Source: Pseudomonas sp. NC02 (GTDB taxonomy: Bacteria > Pseudomonadota > Gammaproteobacteria > Pseudomonadales > Pseudomonadaceae). Taken from it: a stretch of DNA of 64,000 nucleotides. Below are positions 24,813 to 33,153 of the stretch, piece after piece. Made by a program: the position numbers and the translations under genes. Within the stretch, counting starts at the first letter, position 1, and each line of letters begins with the position of its first letter. Below the pieces are notes generated by a model. The model saw nothing but the letters and a program-made list of their open reading frames with translations, had not been told where the DNA came from and did no database searches. The stretch spans positions 4,464,001 to 4,528,000 of the forward strand of contig NZ_CP025624.1 in assembly GCF_002874965.1 (NCBI RefSeq). Reading direction: 5' to 3'.

Positions 24813-25387
24813 GCCACGCCCTCTTCGGCAAAGGGCAACAGGCTGCGGCGCAGGCTTTGCAGTTGCGCCTCCAGTCCCAGCTCAACCGAACCCGCCGGGC
24901 TGCTCAGGCGGGCCTGGCCGGCGCCCAGTTGCGCATCGGCCTCCACGGCGATGCCGTCCTTGAGCAACTGTGGGCGCAGGGCGTTCACTTCGGCGGGCGG
25001 CACCCACAACGTCAAGCCCTGGCCCTGGCGAAACGCGCTCAGGGCCTGGCGTGTGCAACGCACCACGCGGTCGGTGTCGTCCAGTTCGCCGAGTACTTCA
25101 CGCACGATGCCCAGGGCCAGGTCCGCCAGCGACGCCTCAAGCCCGGCCAGGTAATGCTGGACCTGGGCCTGGGTTTCCAGCAGCAACTGTGCAACCTGTT
25201 CGGCACCTTCGCGGCGCGCACTTTCAAAACCCTCGGCGCGGGCGGTGTGCAGCCATTGGTCGCTGTCGGCCTTGATCTGCTCGGCGTGCGCCCTGGCGGC
25301 TTGCACAAAGGCAAAGCCATCGGTCCATAACGCCGCTTCATCGGCGCGCAAAATCCGCGCGGCTGGACGGCTGGGTAATTCACTCAT
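24809..25387 (-). CDS. sctL: SctL, T3SS ATPase stator/regulator
   Basis: Cytoplasmic protein of 192 residues of the FliH/YscL/HrpE/NolV family: helical, alanine- and glutamine-rich N-terminal half, then the G-I-V-R-E-V-L-G-E-L conserved region and an acidic globular C-terminal domain. The frame runs back to 25552, but the start at 25387 overlaps sctK by only eight bases and matches family length. It regulates SctN and links it to SctQ. Confidence 0.82.
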   Translation of the reverse strand: MSELPSRPAARILRADEAALWTDGFAFVQAARAHAEQIKADSDQWLHTARAEGFESARREGAEQVAQLLLETQAQVQHYLAGLEASLADLALGIVREVLGELDDTDRVVRCTRQALSAFRQGQGLTLWVPPAEVNALRPQLLKDGIAVEADAQLGAGQARLSSPAGSVELGLEAQLQSLRRSLLPFAEEGVA

Positions 25388-25997
25388 GGGCAAGCTCCTC
25401 GGCGAGTAACCGGGCGGCGACGGTCTGGACGATCTCCAGGTCGCGGGGCAAGCGCCCGCTGTAGCCCTTGGGTGCGACAAACCGCAGGGGCAGCCAGCCT
25501 TGCAACTCGGCAGGCTGGGCTTGCAGCCAGGCGGCGACACAGGTGAGGCCATCGCGGTCGATGGCGTCGATCAACTCGGCGGGCTCGCGCAGCAGGTCGG
25601 CCGCGCCGCCCAACTGCCGGTGCGCGAGGGCCAGGGCAAAGGCTTCCTGGCCAAGGCCCTCGCGCAATTCATTCACCACTTCGCGGCGGATCTCCCGGCT
25701 CAGGGTCGAGCCATGCCAGATCGCACCACACAGCCTGGGCAGACGCGCAAATTGCGCCGGGCTCAGCAGCAGCACCGGCAAATCAGCGGCGGGCGGCGTG
25801 ACCAGATGCGCCAGCGGCGCCAGCTGATAATGGCTGGCCAGCAGTTGCTCCAGCCGCGAGCGAAAACGCGGCTGCCCATGCAGGGCTTGCAGCACCTCGA
25901 CCGGCAGGCCTTCGCCAAAACACTCGCCAAGGCTTTGCTCGCGCACAAACTGCAACGGCTGGGCGATCAGCCCCTGCCAACGCTCAACCAGGCTCAT
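25380..25997 (-). CDS. sctK: SctK-like sorting-platform protein (NolU/HrpD type)
   Basis: Protein of 205 residues, soluble and leucine-rich, located between sctJ and sctL exactly where nolU/hrpD lies in rhizobial and Hrp clusters. Opens with a W-Q-x-L-I-A-x-P-L-Q-F-V segment and has an L-x-R-L-x3-C-G-A-x-W-H-G-S motif in the middle, reminiscent of the YscK/HrpD/NolU family. The family is weakly conserved, so position carries much of the weight. It would bridge the cytoplasmic ring to the basal body. Confidence 0.7.
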   Translation of the reverse strand: MSLVERWQGLIAQPLQFVREQSLGECFGEGLPVEVLQALHGQPRFRSRLEQLLASHYQLAPLAHLVTPPAADLPVLLLSPAQFARLPRLCGAIWHGSTLSREIRREVVNELREGLGQEAFALALAHRQLGGAADLLREPAELIDAIDRDGLTCVAAWLQAQPAELQGWLPLRFVAPKGYSGRLPRDLEIVQTVAARLLAEELAHE

Positions 25998-26776
25998 TCA
26001 CCCTCCTTGAGCACATACAACGCCTGGGCCTGGCGCCGCGCCCATTGCTGGCGGGCCAACACACCACCCGCGCCGAGGGCGAGCAGCAGCAAGCCACCGA
26101 ACAGCAACCGCGCCTGGTTGAGGTTGTCTTCCAACAGCCACAGGCCCATGAAACGCGCGAGTCGCGGTTGCGCCGGGTTCTGGCTGATGGACACCGCGGC
26201 CTTGATCGCGGTCACCGACACACCGTCATAGCTCAGGCCGGAAATGCCGTTGGCAACCAGGGTCTTGATCTGCGGAATCAGCGTGTTGATGTCGGTGCCC
26301 GGGTCGTAGCGCACCAGCACCGAGGCCGACGACGGCGAAATCACCCGCTTGAGCAGGTCATTGTCCGGCAGCACCACGTGCACCCGCGCCGAGACGATGC
26401 CGTCGATCTGCGACACCGAGTGAGACAGTTCTTCGCTCAAGGCATAGATCATCTGCGCCCGCTCCTGCACCGGCGACGACACCAGGCCATTGCCCTTGAA
26501 CACCTCGCCCATGTTGGAAAAGCTCTGCTGCGGCAGGCCGGCGTTGTCCAGCAGGGTCATGGCCTCGGCGAAGCGCTGTTCGTCGACCACCACTTTCAAC
26601 TGGCCGTTGTCCTGCACCTTGCGCGTCGCCGGTATGCCGTCGCGCAGCAGCACCGCGACCATGGCGTTGGCGTCGCGCTCGCTGAGGTTGGTGTAGAGGT
26701 CCATGTCGCAGGCCTGCAAGAGGCTGGCGAGCACGCCGATCAGCAGCAGGCGCAGGGCACGATTCGGGCTTGGCAT
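25994..26776 (-). CDS. sctJ: SctJ, T3SS inner-membrane ring lipoprotein
   Basis: Lipoprotein of 260 residues (FliF/YscJ/HrcJ/NolT family). Signal sequence with lipobox LQAC (C23), two ring-building domains (D-L-Y-T-N-L-S-E-R-D-A-N at the start, then R-V-H-V-V-L-P-D-N-D), and a C-terminal membrane helix at about 222-243. The frame is open to 26947, but the start at 26776 places the signal peptide correctly, and it lies four bases after sctI. Confidence 0.93.
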   Translation of the reverse strand: MPSPNRALRLLLIGVLASLLQACDMDLYTNLSERDANAMVAVLLRDGIPATRKVQDNGQLKVVVDEQRFAEAMTLLDNAGLPQQSFSNMGEVFKGNGLVSSPVQERAQMIYALSEELSHSVSQIDGIVSARVHVVLPDNDLLKRVISPSSASVLVRYDPGTDINTLIPQIKTLVANGISGLSYDGVSVTAIKAAVSISQNPAQPRLARFMGLWLLEDNLNQARLLFGGLLLLALGAGGVLARQQWARRQAQALYVLKEGE

Positions 26777-26780
26777 GGCG

Positions 26781-27218
26781 TTATTGACCCTTGAGCAGCG
26801 TGTTGGCGGAACCGGAAATCTGCGTCGCACCGCGCACCACCATCTGGGTTTCGATGGAGTAGTCGAACATCTTGCCCAGTGAATGGACGATCTGGTCGAC
26901 CTGCTGCTCGGCGACTTTCTTGCCCGGTTCTGCGGTGGGCGAGGCACCCGAGGTGCGGATATCCGCAGCGGCCACTTGCGGCGGCGCCGAGGGGTTATTG
27001 GTGAGCAAATCGGCGCGCTCGGAAAAGGTCCGGGAGCGGTCGATAAAACTGTTCAGGCGCTCCATCAGCCCCGAGCCGATCTGATGGGGGCTGGCGCCCT
27101 CGGGCATGCCCTTGGCCGTATTGGCCATGTGCTCGAACAGATTCTGCGAGGCCCCGGCGGGCCCCGCGCCGGCGGACGGCGGCAAGGCCGTGGCGCTGGC
27201 AGCGAGACTGATGGTCAT
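26781..27218 (-). CDS. sctI: SctI, T3SS inner rod protein (NolB/HrpB type)
   Basis: Protein of 145 residues with a low-complexity alanine/proline-rich N-terminus and an amphipathic helical C-terminus ending in T-Q-I-S-G-S-A-N-T-L-L-K-G-Q. That closing segment is the hallmark of the YscI/HrpB/NolB inner-rod family. It lies directly before sctJ as in rhizobial clusters. Confidence 0.85.
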   Translation of the reverse strand: MTISLAASATALPPSAGAGPAGASQNLFEHMANTAKGMPEGASPHQIGSGLMERLNSFIDRSRTFSERADLLTNNPSAPPQVAAADIRTSGASPTAEPGKKVAEQQVDQIVHSLGKMFDYSIETQMVVRGATQISGSANTLLKGQ

Positions 27219-27227
27219 GGGTGCGCC

Positions 27228-27464
27228 CTACTCTTCGTCGTCATCGGACATGGCGTCATTCAGCATTTCCTGGGCCTTGGGCATGATGATGAATTGGCCG
27301 CCGATGGTGACTGCCTGAGTGATCAGGGCATCGGTGAATTCGGCGTCGGTCATCTCCGGTTTATCGGCGCTCTTGGCGTTGTCCACCGCGGCGTTGAACT
27401 TGGCTTCAGGGCTGGCGCCACCGGGGGCGAGGTTGCTGTCTACGGCGGTTACGGACATGGTCAT
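27228..27464 (-). CDS. Small acidic T3SS-associated protein, unknown
   Basis: Protein of 78 residues (or 76 from the second ATG) between sctC1 and sctI. Predicted helix-rich: an E-A-K-F-N-A-A-V-D-N-A-K helix, then F-T-D-A-L-I-T-Q-A-V-T-I-G-G-Q-F-I-I-M with hydrophobic character, and an acidic tail S-D-D-D-E-E. Size and helix-turn-helix layout resemble exported early substrates (needle or rod subunits) or HrpF-like chaperones. I cannot assign it. Confidence 0.6.
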   Translation of the reverse strand: MTMSVTAVDSNLAPGGASPEAKFNAAVDNAKSADKPEMTDAEFTDALITQAVTIGGQFIIMPKAQEMLNDAMSDDDEE

Positions 27465-27489
27465 GCTCCTTTACTGGGGTTGGGGTGAA

Positions 27490-28056
27490 TCAAGGGGTTT
27501 CGGTGCTCACCTGGGCGCCGCGAAACACCCGCACGCCGTGCTCGCGCGCCACCACCGGCGCGGCGGCCTTGGGCTGCAGGTGATCCACATGCTGCTGGAC
27601 CAGCGCCAGGTACGGCGGCGGCCCGGAGACGAAGACTTCATCGCCCTCGGGGCCGTTACGCATCGATAACTGCTGGCCGAACACATCGAGGTTGTTCAGA
27701 TAGGCCTGCAACTGATCCAGGTTCAGGGCGTTGGCCTTGAACAGCCGGGTGGTGATTTCATCGCTGGCATTGAGGTACAGCAGGTTGCCGTCGAAATACC
27801 AGGTCAGGCCATTGGTGCTGCACAGCGTCTGCAAAAACTCCCCGGCGGTGGCTGCACGCACGGTGCTGCGGGCCTTGCCGCGGACCTTGTCGGAGAGCAC
27901 CAGCGGGATATCGAGGTTGTGGCCGAACTCTTCGAGGGCGGCGCGCACGTCCTGGTCCACCAGCACATAGGCGTAGGGTTTGGCGAACCATTCGGGTTCT
28001 TCGTCGGCGTGGGCGATCGAGGCACCCAACAGCACCGACAGACATAGGAGCGCCAT
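27490..28056 (-). CDS. sctC1: SctC1, N-terminal half of a split T3SS secretin (NolW/RhcC1 type)
   Basis: Periplasmic protein of 188 residues: signal peptide ending near AHADEEPEW, then an N0 domain (V-L-V-D-Q-D-V-R-A-A-L-E-E-F-G, L-V-L-S-D-K-V-R-G-K) and an N1-like domain, and no secretin beta-barrel. In rhizobia the secretin is split into RhcC1 (NolW) and RhcC2; this is the RhcC1 counterpart. The frame continues far upstream (to 29346) through repeat DNA, which I do not regard as coding. The ATG at 28056 lacks a good ribosome site. A divergently transcribed TPR gene separates it from sctC2, so it begins its own transcript. Confidence 0.8.
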   Translation of the reverse strand: MALLCLSVLLGASIAHADEEPEWFAKPYAYVLVDQDVRAALEEFGHNLDIPLVLSDKVRGKARSTVRAATAGEFLQTLCSTNGLTWYFDGNLLYLNASDEITTRLFKANALNLDQLQAYLNNLDVFGQQLSMRNGPEGDEVFVSGPPPYLALVQQHVDHLQPKAAAPVVAREHGVRVFRGAQVSTETP

Positions 28057-28104
28057 GGAAAATATGCTTACATGACGTCCGCCTTCGCCCAACGAGTTGT
28101 GACG

Positions 28105-28869
28105 ATGACCAAACACTTTTTGCTTGCCGGCAGCCTGTTGCTGGCTGCCTGTTCCAATACTGCGCCGAGCGATTCCGACCGCTCGCTGAAGCTGGCCGAC
28201 GACCTGAACAAACGCGGCGACTACGCCAGCGCGGCGGCGCTGTACGAACGTGCGGCCCAGCAACCGGGCGCAAGCATCGACTTGTGGCTCAAACTCGGCC
28301 AGGCACGGCTCGACGGCAACGACGCGGTCGGTGCCGAGCGCGCCTTCCAACAGGCCCTCGGCCTTCAAGCCCACAACGCCGACGCCCTGCTGGGACTGGG
28401 CACCGCGCAACTGCGCCTTGGCAAAAGCCAACGCGCCGTGACCGCCCTGGGCCAGGCCGCCGAGGCCAGCCAGTCGCCGGTCGCCTACACCCGACTGGGC
28501 ATTGCCCAGGTGTTGAACGGCCAGGCGGTCGCGGCACAAACCGCGTTCGCCAAAAGCCTGGGCCTGCAACCCGACGACCTCGACAGCCGCTGCAACCTGG
28601 CCCTGGCCTACGCCCTTGGCGGCCAGGCGCAGCAGGCCTTGGACACCATCGCCCCCGTCACCCAATCGCCCCGCGCGTTGCCACGGCATCAGCGTAATGA
28701 GTTGTTGGTGCTGGTGTTGGCGGGTTACGAACAACGGGTGGCCAGCTTGCCGCTGGACGATATACCGGCGGCTGAGCGCGCACGCCTGATCACGGAAGCC
28801 AACCGCATCAAAGCCATCAGCAATCCGATTGCGCAAGCGCGGGAATTGGGGCTGGTGGATACGCACTAA
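28105..28869 (+). CDS. TadD-like TPR lipoprotein
   Basis: Lipoprotein of 254 residues: MTKHFLLAGSLLLAAC gives a lipobox at C16 (LLAAC), followed by five or so tetratricopeptide repeats between about 28 and 190. Resembles TadD, the TPR lipoprotein acting with the Tad-pilus secretin as a pilotin/assembly factor. It is the only plus-strand gene inside the apparatus cluster and lies between the two secretin halves. An ATG at 28072 in frame is an alternative start but would bury the signal peptide. Confidence 0.75.
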   Translation: MTKHFLLAGSLLLAACSNTAPSDSDRSLKLADDLNKRGDYASAAALYERAAQQPGASIDLWLKLGQARLDGNDAVGAERAFQQALGLQAHNADALLGLGTAQLRLGKSQRAVTALGQAAEASQSPVAYTRLGIAQVLNGQAVAAQTAFAKSLGLQPDDLDSRCNLALAYALGGQAQQALDTIAPVTQSPRALPRHQRNELLVLVLAGYEQRVASLPLDDIPAAERARLITEANRIKAISNPIAQARELGLVDTH

Positions 28870-28872
28870 ATC

Positions 28873-29187
28873 CAACTGCTTTTGATCTTGCTGTTGCCCT
28901 GCTTTTGACGTTGCTTTTGATCTATCAGGCCCCGTTAAACCACGCTGGCCGAACGCAGGCTTTGGAGCGTGGGTAACCCGGCAGGACGCCGGGTTAGCCG
29001 CGCTGGGCCAGGGATGGCCCATCGCGGCGGCCCACGCTCCAAAGCCGGAGTGAGGGCACACCGAGCCTGAGCGAGGTGCCGAGTGGTGGGGCAAAGACCT
29101 TTTGGTTACTTTTGGGGCGTTTGCCAAAAGTGACCCGCTGTAAGAGCGGAACCCTAAGTGGCCGTTACCGCAGGAATGGATATGTAC
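28873..29187 (+). repeat. Long intergenic repeat, copy A
   Basis: Starts with several CTTTTGATCT-like units, then a GCCCCGTTAAACCACGCTGG block, a long palindromic centre around 28960-29035 (AACCCGGCAGGACGCCGGGTT nested in larger arms) and the tail TAAGAGCGGAAC..GGATATGTAC. The same element occurs inverted at 39364-39656 and, with the palindromic centre deleted, at 39829-40086. The 473-base gap between the TPR gene and the CpaD-like gene holds only this and the REP pair after it. Confidence 0.85.
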
Positions 29188-29223
29188 GCGGTAAGCTTCA
29201 AGATCCGGGTCGCCTATCAGTCC

Positions 29224-29322
29224 GCTTTCGCGAGCAAGCCCGCTCCCACATTTGGATGGTGGTGTGGCAGATGGATCTGCTGGGCCTGGAATACCGCTAT
29301 CGCAGGCAAGCCAGCTCCCACA
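29224..29322. repeat. Two REP sequences in the same orientation
   Basis: GCGAGCAAGCCCGCTCCCACA (about 29231-29250) and GCAGGCAAGCCAGCTCCCACA (about 29302-29321) are variants of the same REP type placed head to tail rather than as an inverted REPIN. Confidence 0.75.
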
Positions 29323-29342
29323 GAGGACATGTGAACGCAGGT

Positions 29343-29723
29343 TCATTGCTCCGCTCCCGGAGCGCCCGCCTTGGCCTCTTGCTGAGCCTGACGCCGCTGC
29401 AACTGCTCCCGATCAAACCCCTCGATATACACCTGCGCCGCCCGCCCAACCGGCGCCGCCATCGCTGGCCCGGTGGCCCGCCCCTGATTCAAATCCTGGC
29501 GCTGCTCCACCATCTGCATCAAATTCAGATTATTGGCGCAGCCTAACGGCAAGGTCGCCTTGAAATCCTCGTCCAGTCCAATCTCGTCCTTGGCCGGCGG
29601 CTGCTGGCACTGGCTTGGCACCCCGTCCGCCTGATACTGCGGCGAGTAATACACCGGCGCCAGATGCGTCTTGCAGCCCACCACCAACAGGGGCAAACAC
29701 ATCAACAAACGCGAAACTTTCAT
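29343..29723 (-). CDS. CpaD-like lipoprotein of the T3SS secretin module
   Basis: Protein of 126 residues with a lipobox LVVGC near residue 17. The stretch L-G-C-A-N-N-L-N-L-M-Q-M-V, then D-L-N-Q-G-R and a R-A-A-Q-V-Y-I-E-G closing motif match the C-terminal signature of CpaD, the lipoprotein partner of the Tad-pilus secretin CpaC. It is shorter than CpaD (about 210) and lacks its N-terminal part. The start at 29723 has an AGGGGG ribosome site; an ATG at 29738 overlapping the sctC2 stop is an alternative. Directly follows sctC2. Confidence 0.75.
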   Translation of the reverse strand: MKVSRLLMCLPLLVVGCKTHLAPVYYSPQYQADGVPSQCQQPPAKDEIGLDEDFKATLPLGCANNLNLMQMVEQRQDLNQGRATGPAMAAPVGRAAQVYIEGFDREQLQRRQAQQEAKAGAPGAEQ

Positions 29724-29737
29724 GCCATGCCCCCTCA

Positions 29738-31018
29738 TCAATTCATGTAGAAACCAAACGCCCCACCACTGCGCGGCCCCGCCGCTGCGGCGGTCGCAGG
29801 CTGCGCATCCAGCGGCGTGGCCAGGGTGCGACTGCGCACCGGCTCCACCAGGTACGGCGTAATCAAAATCACCAATTCGGTTTCATTGCGCTGAAAACGC
29901 TTGGAGCGAAACAGGTTGCCCAGGATCGGCAAGTCCCCCAGCAACGGCAGCTTCTCGATGTCCTGGCTGCTCTCACGCTGGAACAAACCGGCAATCGCAA
30001 ACGTCTGCCCGCTGCCCACTTCCACCCGCGTATCGGCGCGGCGCACACTGAACGACGGCACATGGAAATTGCCGAAATCCACCGTGCCGCCACTCACCAC
30101 ACTGCTGACCTCAGGGCGCACTTGCAGGGCGATCCGGCCGTTGGGCAGCAGCGTCGGGTTGAACAACAGCGACACGCCGAACGACTTGTATTCGATCCCC
30201 ACCAGGTCCCGATTCACCGGCACCGGGATCGCCACTTCGCCGCCCGCCAGGAAGCTCGCGGTTTGCCCGGTCATGGCGGTGATGTTCGGCTCGGCCAGGA
30301 TTTGCAGGATCCCGTTGGCCTGCAACGCGTCGAGCATGCCGTCGATATTGGTATTGCCCGAACCGCTGCCCGCTGCCGCCAGGCCACCGGCGGTGGCGGC
30401 GGCCAGCGGTCCGCCGGTGATCAGGCCAAAGGAGAACGTGCCGTTGCTGAACATGGCGTTCCAGTTAACCCCGTAATGCAGCAGTTCCGAGCGGGACACT
30501 TCAGCAAAGCGCACACGCAAGTTGACCTGGGCGGCACCGGCGTACTCAGTGGTGTTGACCGCGCTCTGGAAGCCCTGGCCCTGTGGGTTGAGCAAGGCAT
30601 TCAAATCCGTCGCTTCTCCAACCGAACGCACCGTGCCCTTGGCGATCAATCGGTTACCGGCACCGCTGATCTGCGCGCCATTGCCGGGATGCAATTCCTG
30701 CATCGGCGCGGTCACTGCCTGGGTCGCGCTGCTGACCGCCAGGCTCAGGCTGGCAAGCTGTTTGCCGTCGCTGCCGAGGGCAATCAGGCTGGTATTGCCC
30801 GGCGCCTTGCCGAAGATATAGATCACCCCGGGCGACACCACTTGCAGGTCGGCAATCCCCGGCTCGGCCACCAGTACCGACTCCACCGGGGCCACAAAAT
30901 GCAGGATCCGGCCTTCACCGGAGGCCAGGTTGATAGACCCCTGGGCACCGTTGGCGATGTCCTGGGCACTGCAGAAAAACGAGGTCAACGTCAGCAACAG
31001 CAGACAAAAACGGATCAT
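29738..31018 (-). CDS. sctC2: SctC2, T3SS secretin of the CpaC/RcpA (Tad) type
   Basis: Outer-membrane secretin of 426 residues. Signal peptide ends near FCSAQ; residues about 28-90 form the CpaC-type N-terminal domain (V-A-E-P-G-I-A-D-L-Q-V-V-S-P, then I-F-G-K-A-P-G-N-T). The secretin domain spans about 165-400, with the V-P-V motif, A-G-L-F-Q-R-E, the L-P-L-L-G-D-L-P-I-L-G-N-L-F-R-S signature and L-V-I-L-I-T-P-Y. It completes the split secretin begun by sctC1. Its ATG overlaps the sctV stop. In rhizobial systems the same role is taken by RhcC2. Confidence 0.85.
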   Translation of the reverse strand: MIRFCLLLLTLTSFFCSAQDIANGAQGSINLASGEGRILHFVAPVESVLVAEPGIADLQVVSPGVIYIFGKAPGNTSLIALGSDGKQLASLSLAVSSATQAVTAPMQELHPGNGAQISGAGNRLIAKGTVRSVGEATDLNALLNPQGQGFQSAVNTTEYAGAAQVNLRVRFAEVSRSELLHYGVNWNAMFSNGTFSFGLITGGPLAAATAGGLAAAGSGSGNTNIDGMLDALQANGILQILAEPNITAMTGQTASFLAGGEVAIPVPVNRDLVGIEYKSFGVSLLFNPTLLPNGRIALQVRPEVSSVVSGGTVDFGNFHVPSFSVRRADTRVEVGSGQTFAIAGLFQRESSQDIEKLPLLGDLPILGNLFRSKRFQRNETELVILITPYLVEPVRSRTLATPLDAQPATAAAAGPRSGGAFGFYMN

Positions 31019-33153
31019 GAGGCAGACGCCAGGGAAGTGACGGAAGCCGCGGCAGGTGCACGGCGGTTGGAGATATCGGTAAGGCTGATGGTCACCAGCG
31101 CTTGCAGGTTGTATTCGGTGGCCAGTTCGCGAAACGACAACACCGCCAGCTCCAGTTCACCGCGCAGCACCAGGCGCCGCAGGCTGCGGCGCAGTTCCGG
31201 GTGCACCAGCAATACCGCACTGTTGGCTTCAGTGGTTTTGTCGCAGGCCTGGCGCAGTTGGGCGAGCAACGCGCGGTTGACTTCCTCGGGGATCACTTCA
31301 CGGCTGGGCTCCTGGCGACGCAGGGACGCACGCAACTGGTCTTCCAATCCCGGCGCCAGCACCAGGGCGCCAATCACCCGATTGCGGTCGGCGTACTGAT
31401 GGCTGATCTGCCGCGCCAACCCTGCACGCAGGTGTTCGGCCAGGCGGCCGGCATCGGTTTCCCGGGCGCCCCACTCCACCATGGCTTCGAGCAAGGCCCG
31501 CTGATTGCGGATCGACACGCCCTCTCCCACCAGCAGGCGCAGGGTCTCGGCCACCCGCTGCAACGGCACCAGGCGCAGGGCTTCCTTGACCAGTTCGCCG
31601 TAGGTGGCTTCGGTGCGTTCGAGCAGCAGGCGGGTTTCCTGGATGCCGAGGAAGTCCGCGGCATAGCGGCGCAGGCTGCGTTCCAGCACGCCACGCAGGA
31701 CTTCGTCCGGCAGCAGGAAACCGATGCCGGCGTTGCGCAGTGCGTCTTCGTGCTGACGCTCGATCCAGTGCGCGGCACGGCCGTTGAGGGGCGAATCGGC
31801 TTGCAGGGTGGCGATGTCCAGCAACTGCACATGCACTGGATCGTCCTGCAACAGCAGGCAGTTGATCGGCATCTCGCCTTCGCTGACGGGTACGCCTTCC
31901 AGTGACACGCGGTAGCTGCCCGGCGTGGCCTTGGCGTCCATGTGAATGCCCGGCACCGGCATATCGACGCCGAGGTCGCTGCGAATGTCGTGACACAGCG
32001 CTTCGATGCGTTGGCTCAGTAGTTGGCGCGGGGCGCTGAGGGCCAACGCACTGCCGAGGGTCAGCAATACCCGAGTGTCGGGGGCCACGCCATAATCCTG
32101 CTCGGCCTGCACTTCAACCACCGGTTCCAGGGTCTCGACCAGCGCTTCAGGCTCTACCTGGTTTTCACGGGTATGACGGCGGTACATCACGAAGGCCGCA
32201 CCACCGAACACCAGCGACAACCCGAGGAACACCCAGGTCGGAAAGCCCGGTATCACGCTGACGCCGACCATGATCAGTGCGGTCAAACCGAGGGCGCGGT
32301 AGCTGGCACCCAACTGCTTGAGAATCTCGCTGCCGAGGTCACCCGCTTCGCCGTCGCTGTTGACCCGCGTGACCACGGTGCCCGCCGCTACCGAGATAAG
32401 CAGCGCCGGGATCTGTGCGATCAAACCGTCGCCCACGGTCAGCAGCGAATAGGTGTGCACCGCCGCGCCGAAGGCCATGTCGCGCTCGATCATGCCGATC
32501 AGCATGCCGCCCAGCAGGTTGACCGCGAGGATCACCAACCCGGCAATCGCATCGCCCTTGACGAACTTCATCGCCCCGTCCATCGCGCCGAACATCTGGC
32601 TCTCGCGCTCCAGGCGGGAGCGCCGGCGGCGGGCTTCGGCCTGGTCGATATCGCCGTTGCGCAGGTCGTTGTCGATGCTCATCTGTTTGCCGGGCATCGC
32701 ATCCAGGGTGAAGCGCGCCGCCACTTCCGCGACCCGCTCGGCGCCCTTGGTGATCACCACGAACTGCGCCACGGTGATGATCAGGAATACCACCATGCCC
32801 ACCACCACCTGGCCGGCAATCACGAAGTCACCGAAGGCCTTGACGATATGGCCAGCGTCGCCGTGCAGCAGAATCAAGCGGGTGGTGGTGATCGAAAGCG
32901 ACAGGCGAAACAGGGTGCTGAGCAGGATCAGCGGCGGCAGCGCGGAGAATTCCACCGAGTGGCCGATGTAGAACGCCACGATCAGGATCAGGATGCTCAG
33001 GGCGATGTTCAAGCCGATCAGCATGTCCACCAGGTAGGTAGGCAGCGGGATGATCATCATCACGATCGCCATCAGCATGAACGCGACGATGATCACGTCG
33101 GTACGCTGGGCGGCCATGCGCGCGATGCCGTTCAGGCGATTGAGCAGGTTCAT
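31015..33153 (-). CDS. sctV: SctV, major T3SS export gate protein
   Basis: Inner-membrane protein of 712 residues (FlhA/YscV/HrcV family): about eight helices in the first 330 residues, including the conserved F-R-L-S-L-S-I-T-T-T-R motif and the G-D-A-I-A-G FHIPEP-like region, then a large cytoplasmic ring domain. The frame is open to 33225, but ATG at 33153 overlaps the preceding stop (ATGA). It forms the nonameric ring that receives chaperone-substrate complexes. Confidence 0.95.
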   Translation of the reverse strand: MNLLNRLNGIARMAAQRTDVIIVAFMLMAIVMMIIPLPTYLVDMLIGLNIALSILILIVAFYIGHSVEFSALPPLILLSTLFRLSLSITTTRLILLHGDAGHIVKAFGDFVIAGQVVVGMVVFLIITVAQFVVITKGAERVAEVAARFTLDAMPGKQMSIDNDLRNGDIDQAEARRRRSRLERESQMFGAMDGAMKFVKGDAIAGLVILAVNLLGGMLIGMIERDMAFGAAVHTYSLLTVGDGLIAQIPALLISVAAGTVVTRVNSDGEAGDLGSEILKQLGASYRALGLTALIMVGVSVIPGFPTWVFLGLSLVFGGAAFVMYRRHTRENQVEPEALVETLEPVVEVQAEQDYGVAPDTRVLLTLGSALALSAPRQLLSQRIEALCHDIRSDLGVDMPVPGIHMDAKATPGSYRVSLEGVPVSEGEMPINCLLLQDDPVHVQLLDIATLQADSPLNGRAAHWIERQHEDALRNAGIGFLLPDEVLRGVLERSLRRYAADFLGIQETRLLLERTEATYGELVKEALRLVPLQRVAETLRLLVGEGVSIRNQRALLEAMVEWGARETDAGRLAEHLRAGLARQISHQYADRNRVIGALVLAPGLEDQLRASLRRQEPSREVIPEEVNRALLAQLRQACDKTTEANSAVLLVHPELRRSLRRLVLRGELELAVLSFRELATEYNLQALVTISLTDISNRRAPAAASVTSLASAS

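Noticed and set aside
28057..29346. Long N-terminal extension of SctC1 on the minus strand
   Set aside because: It would run through repeat copy A, a REP pair and the antisense of the TPR lipoprotein gene, and it would bury the signal peptide.
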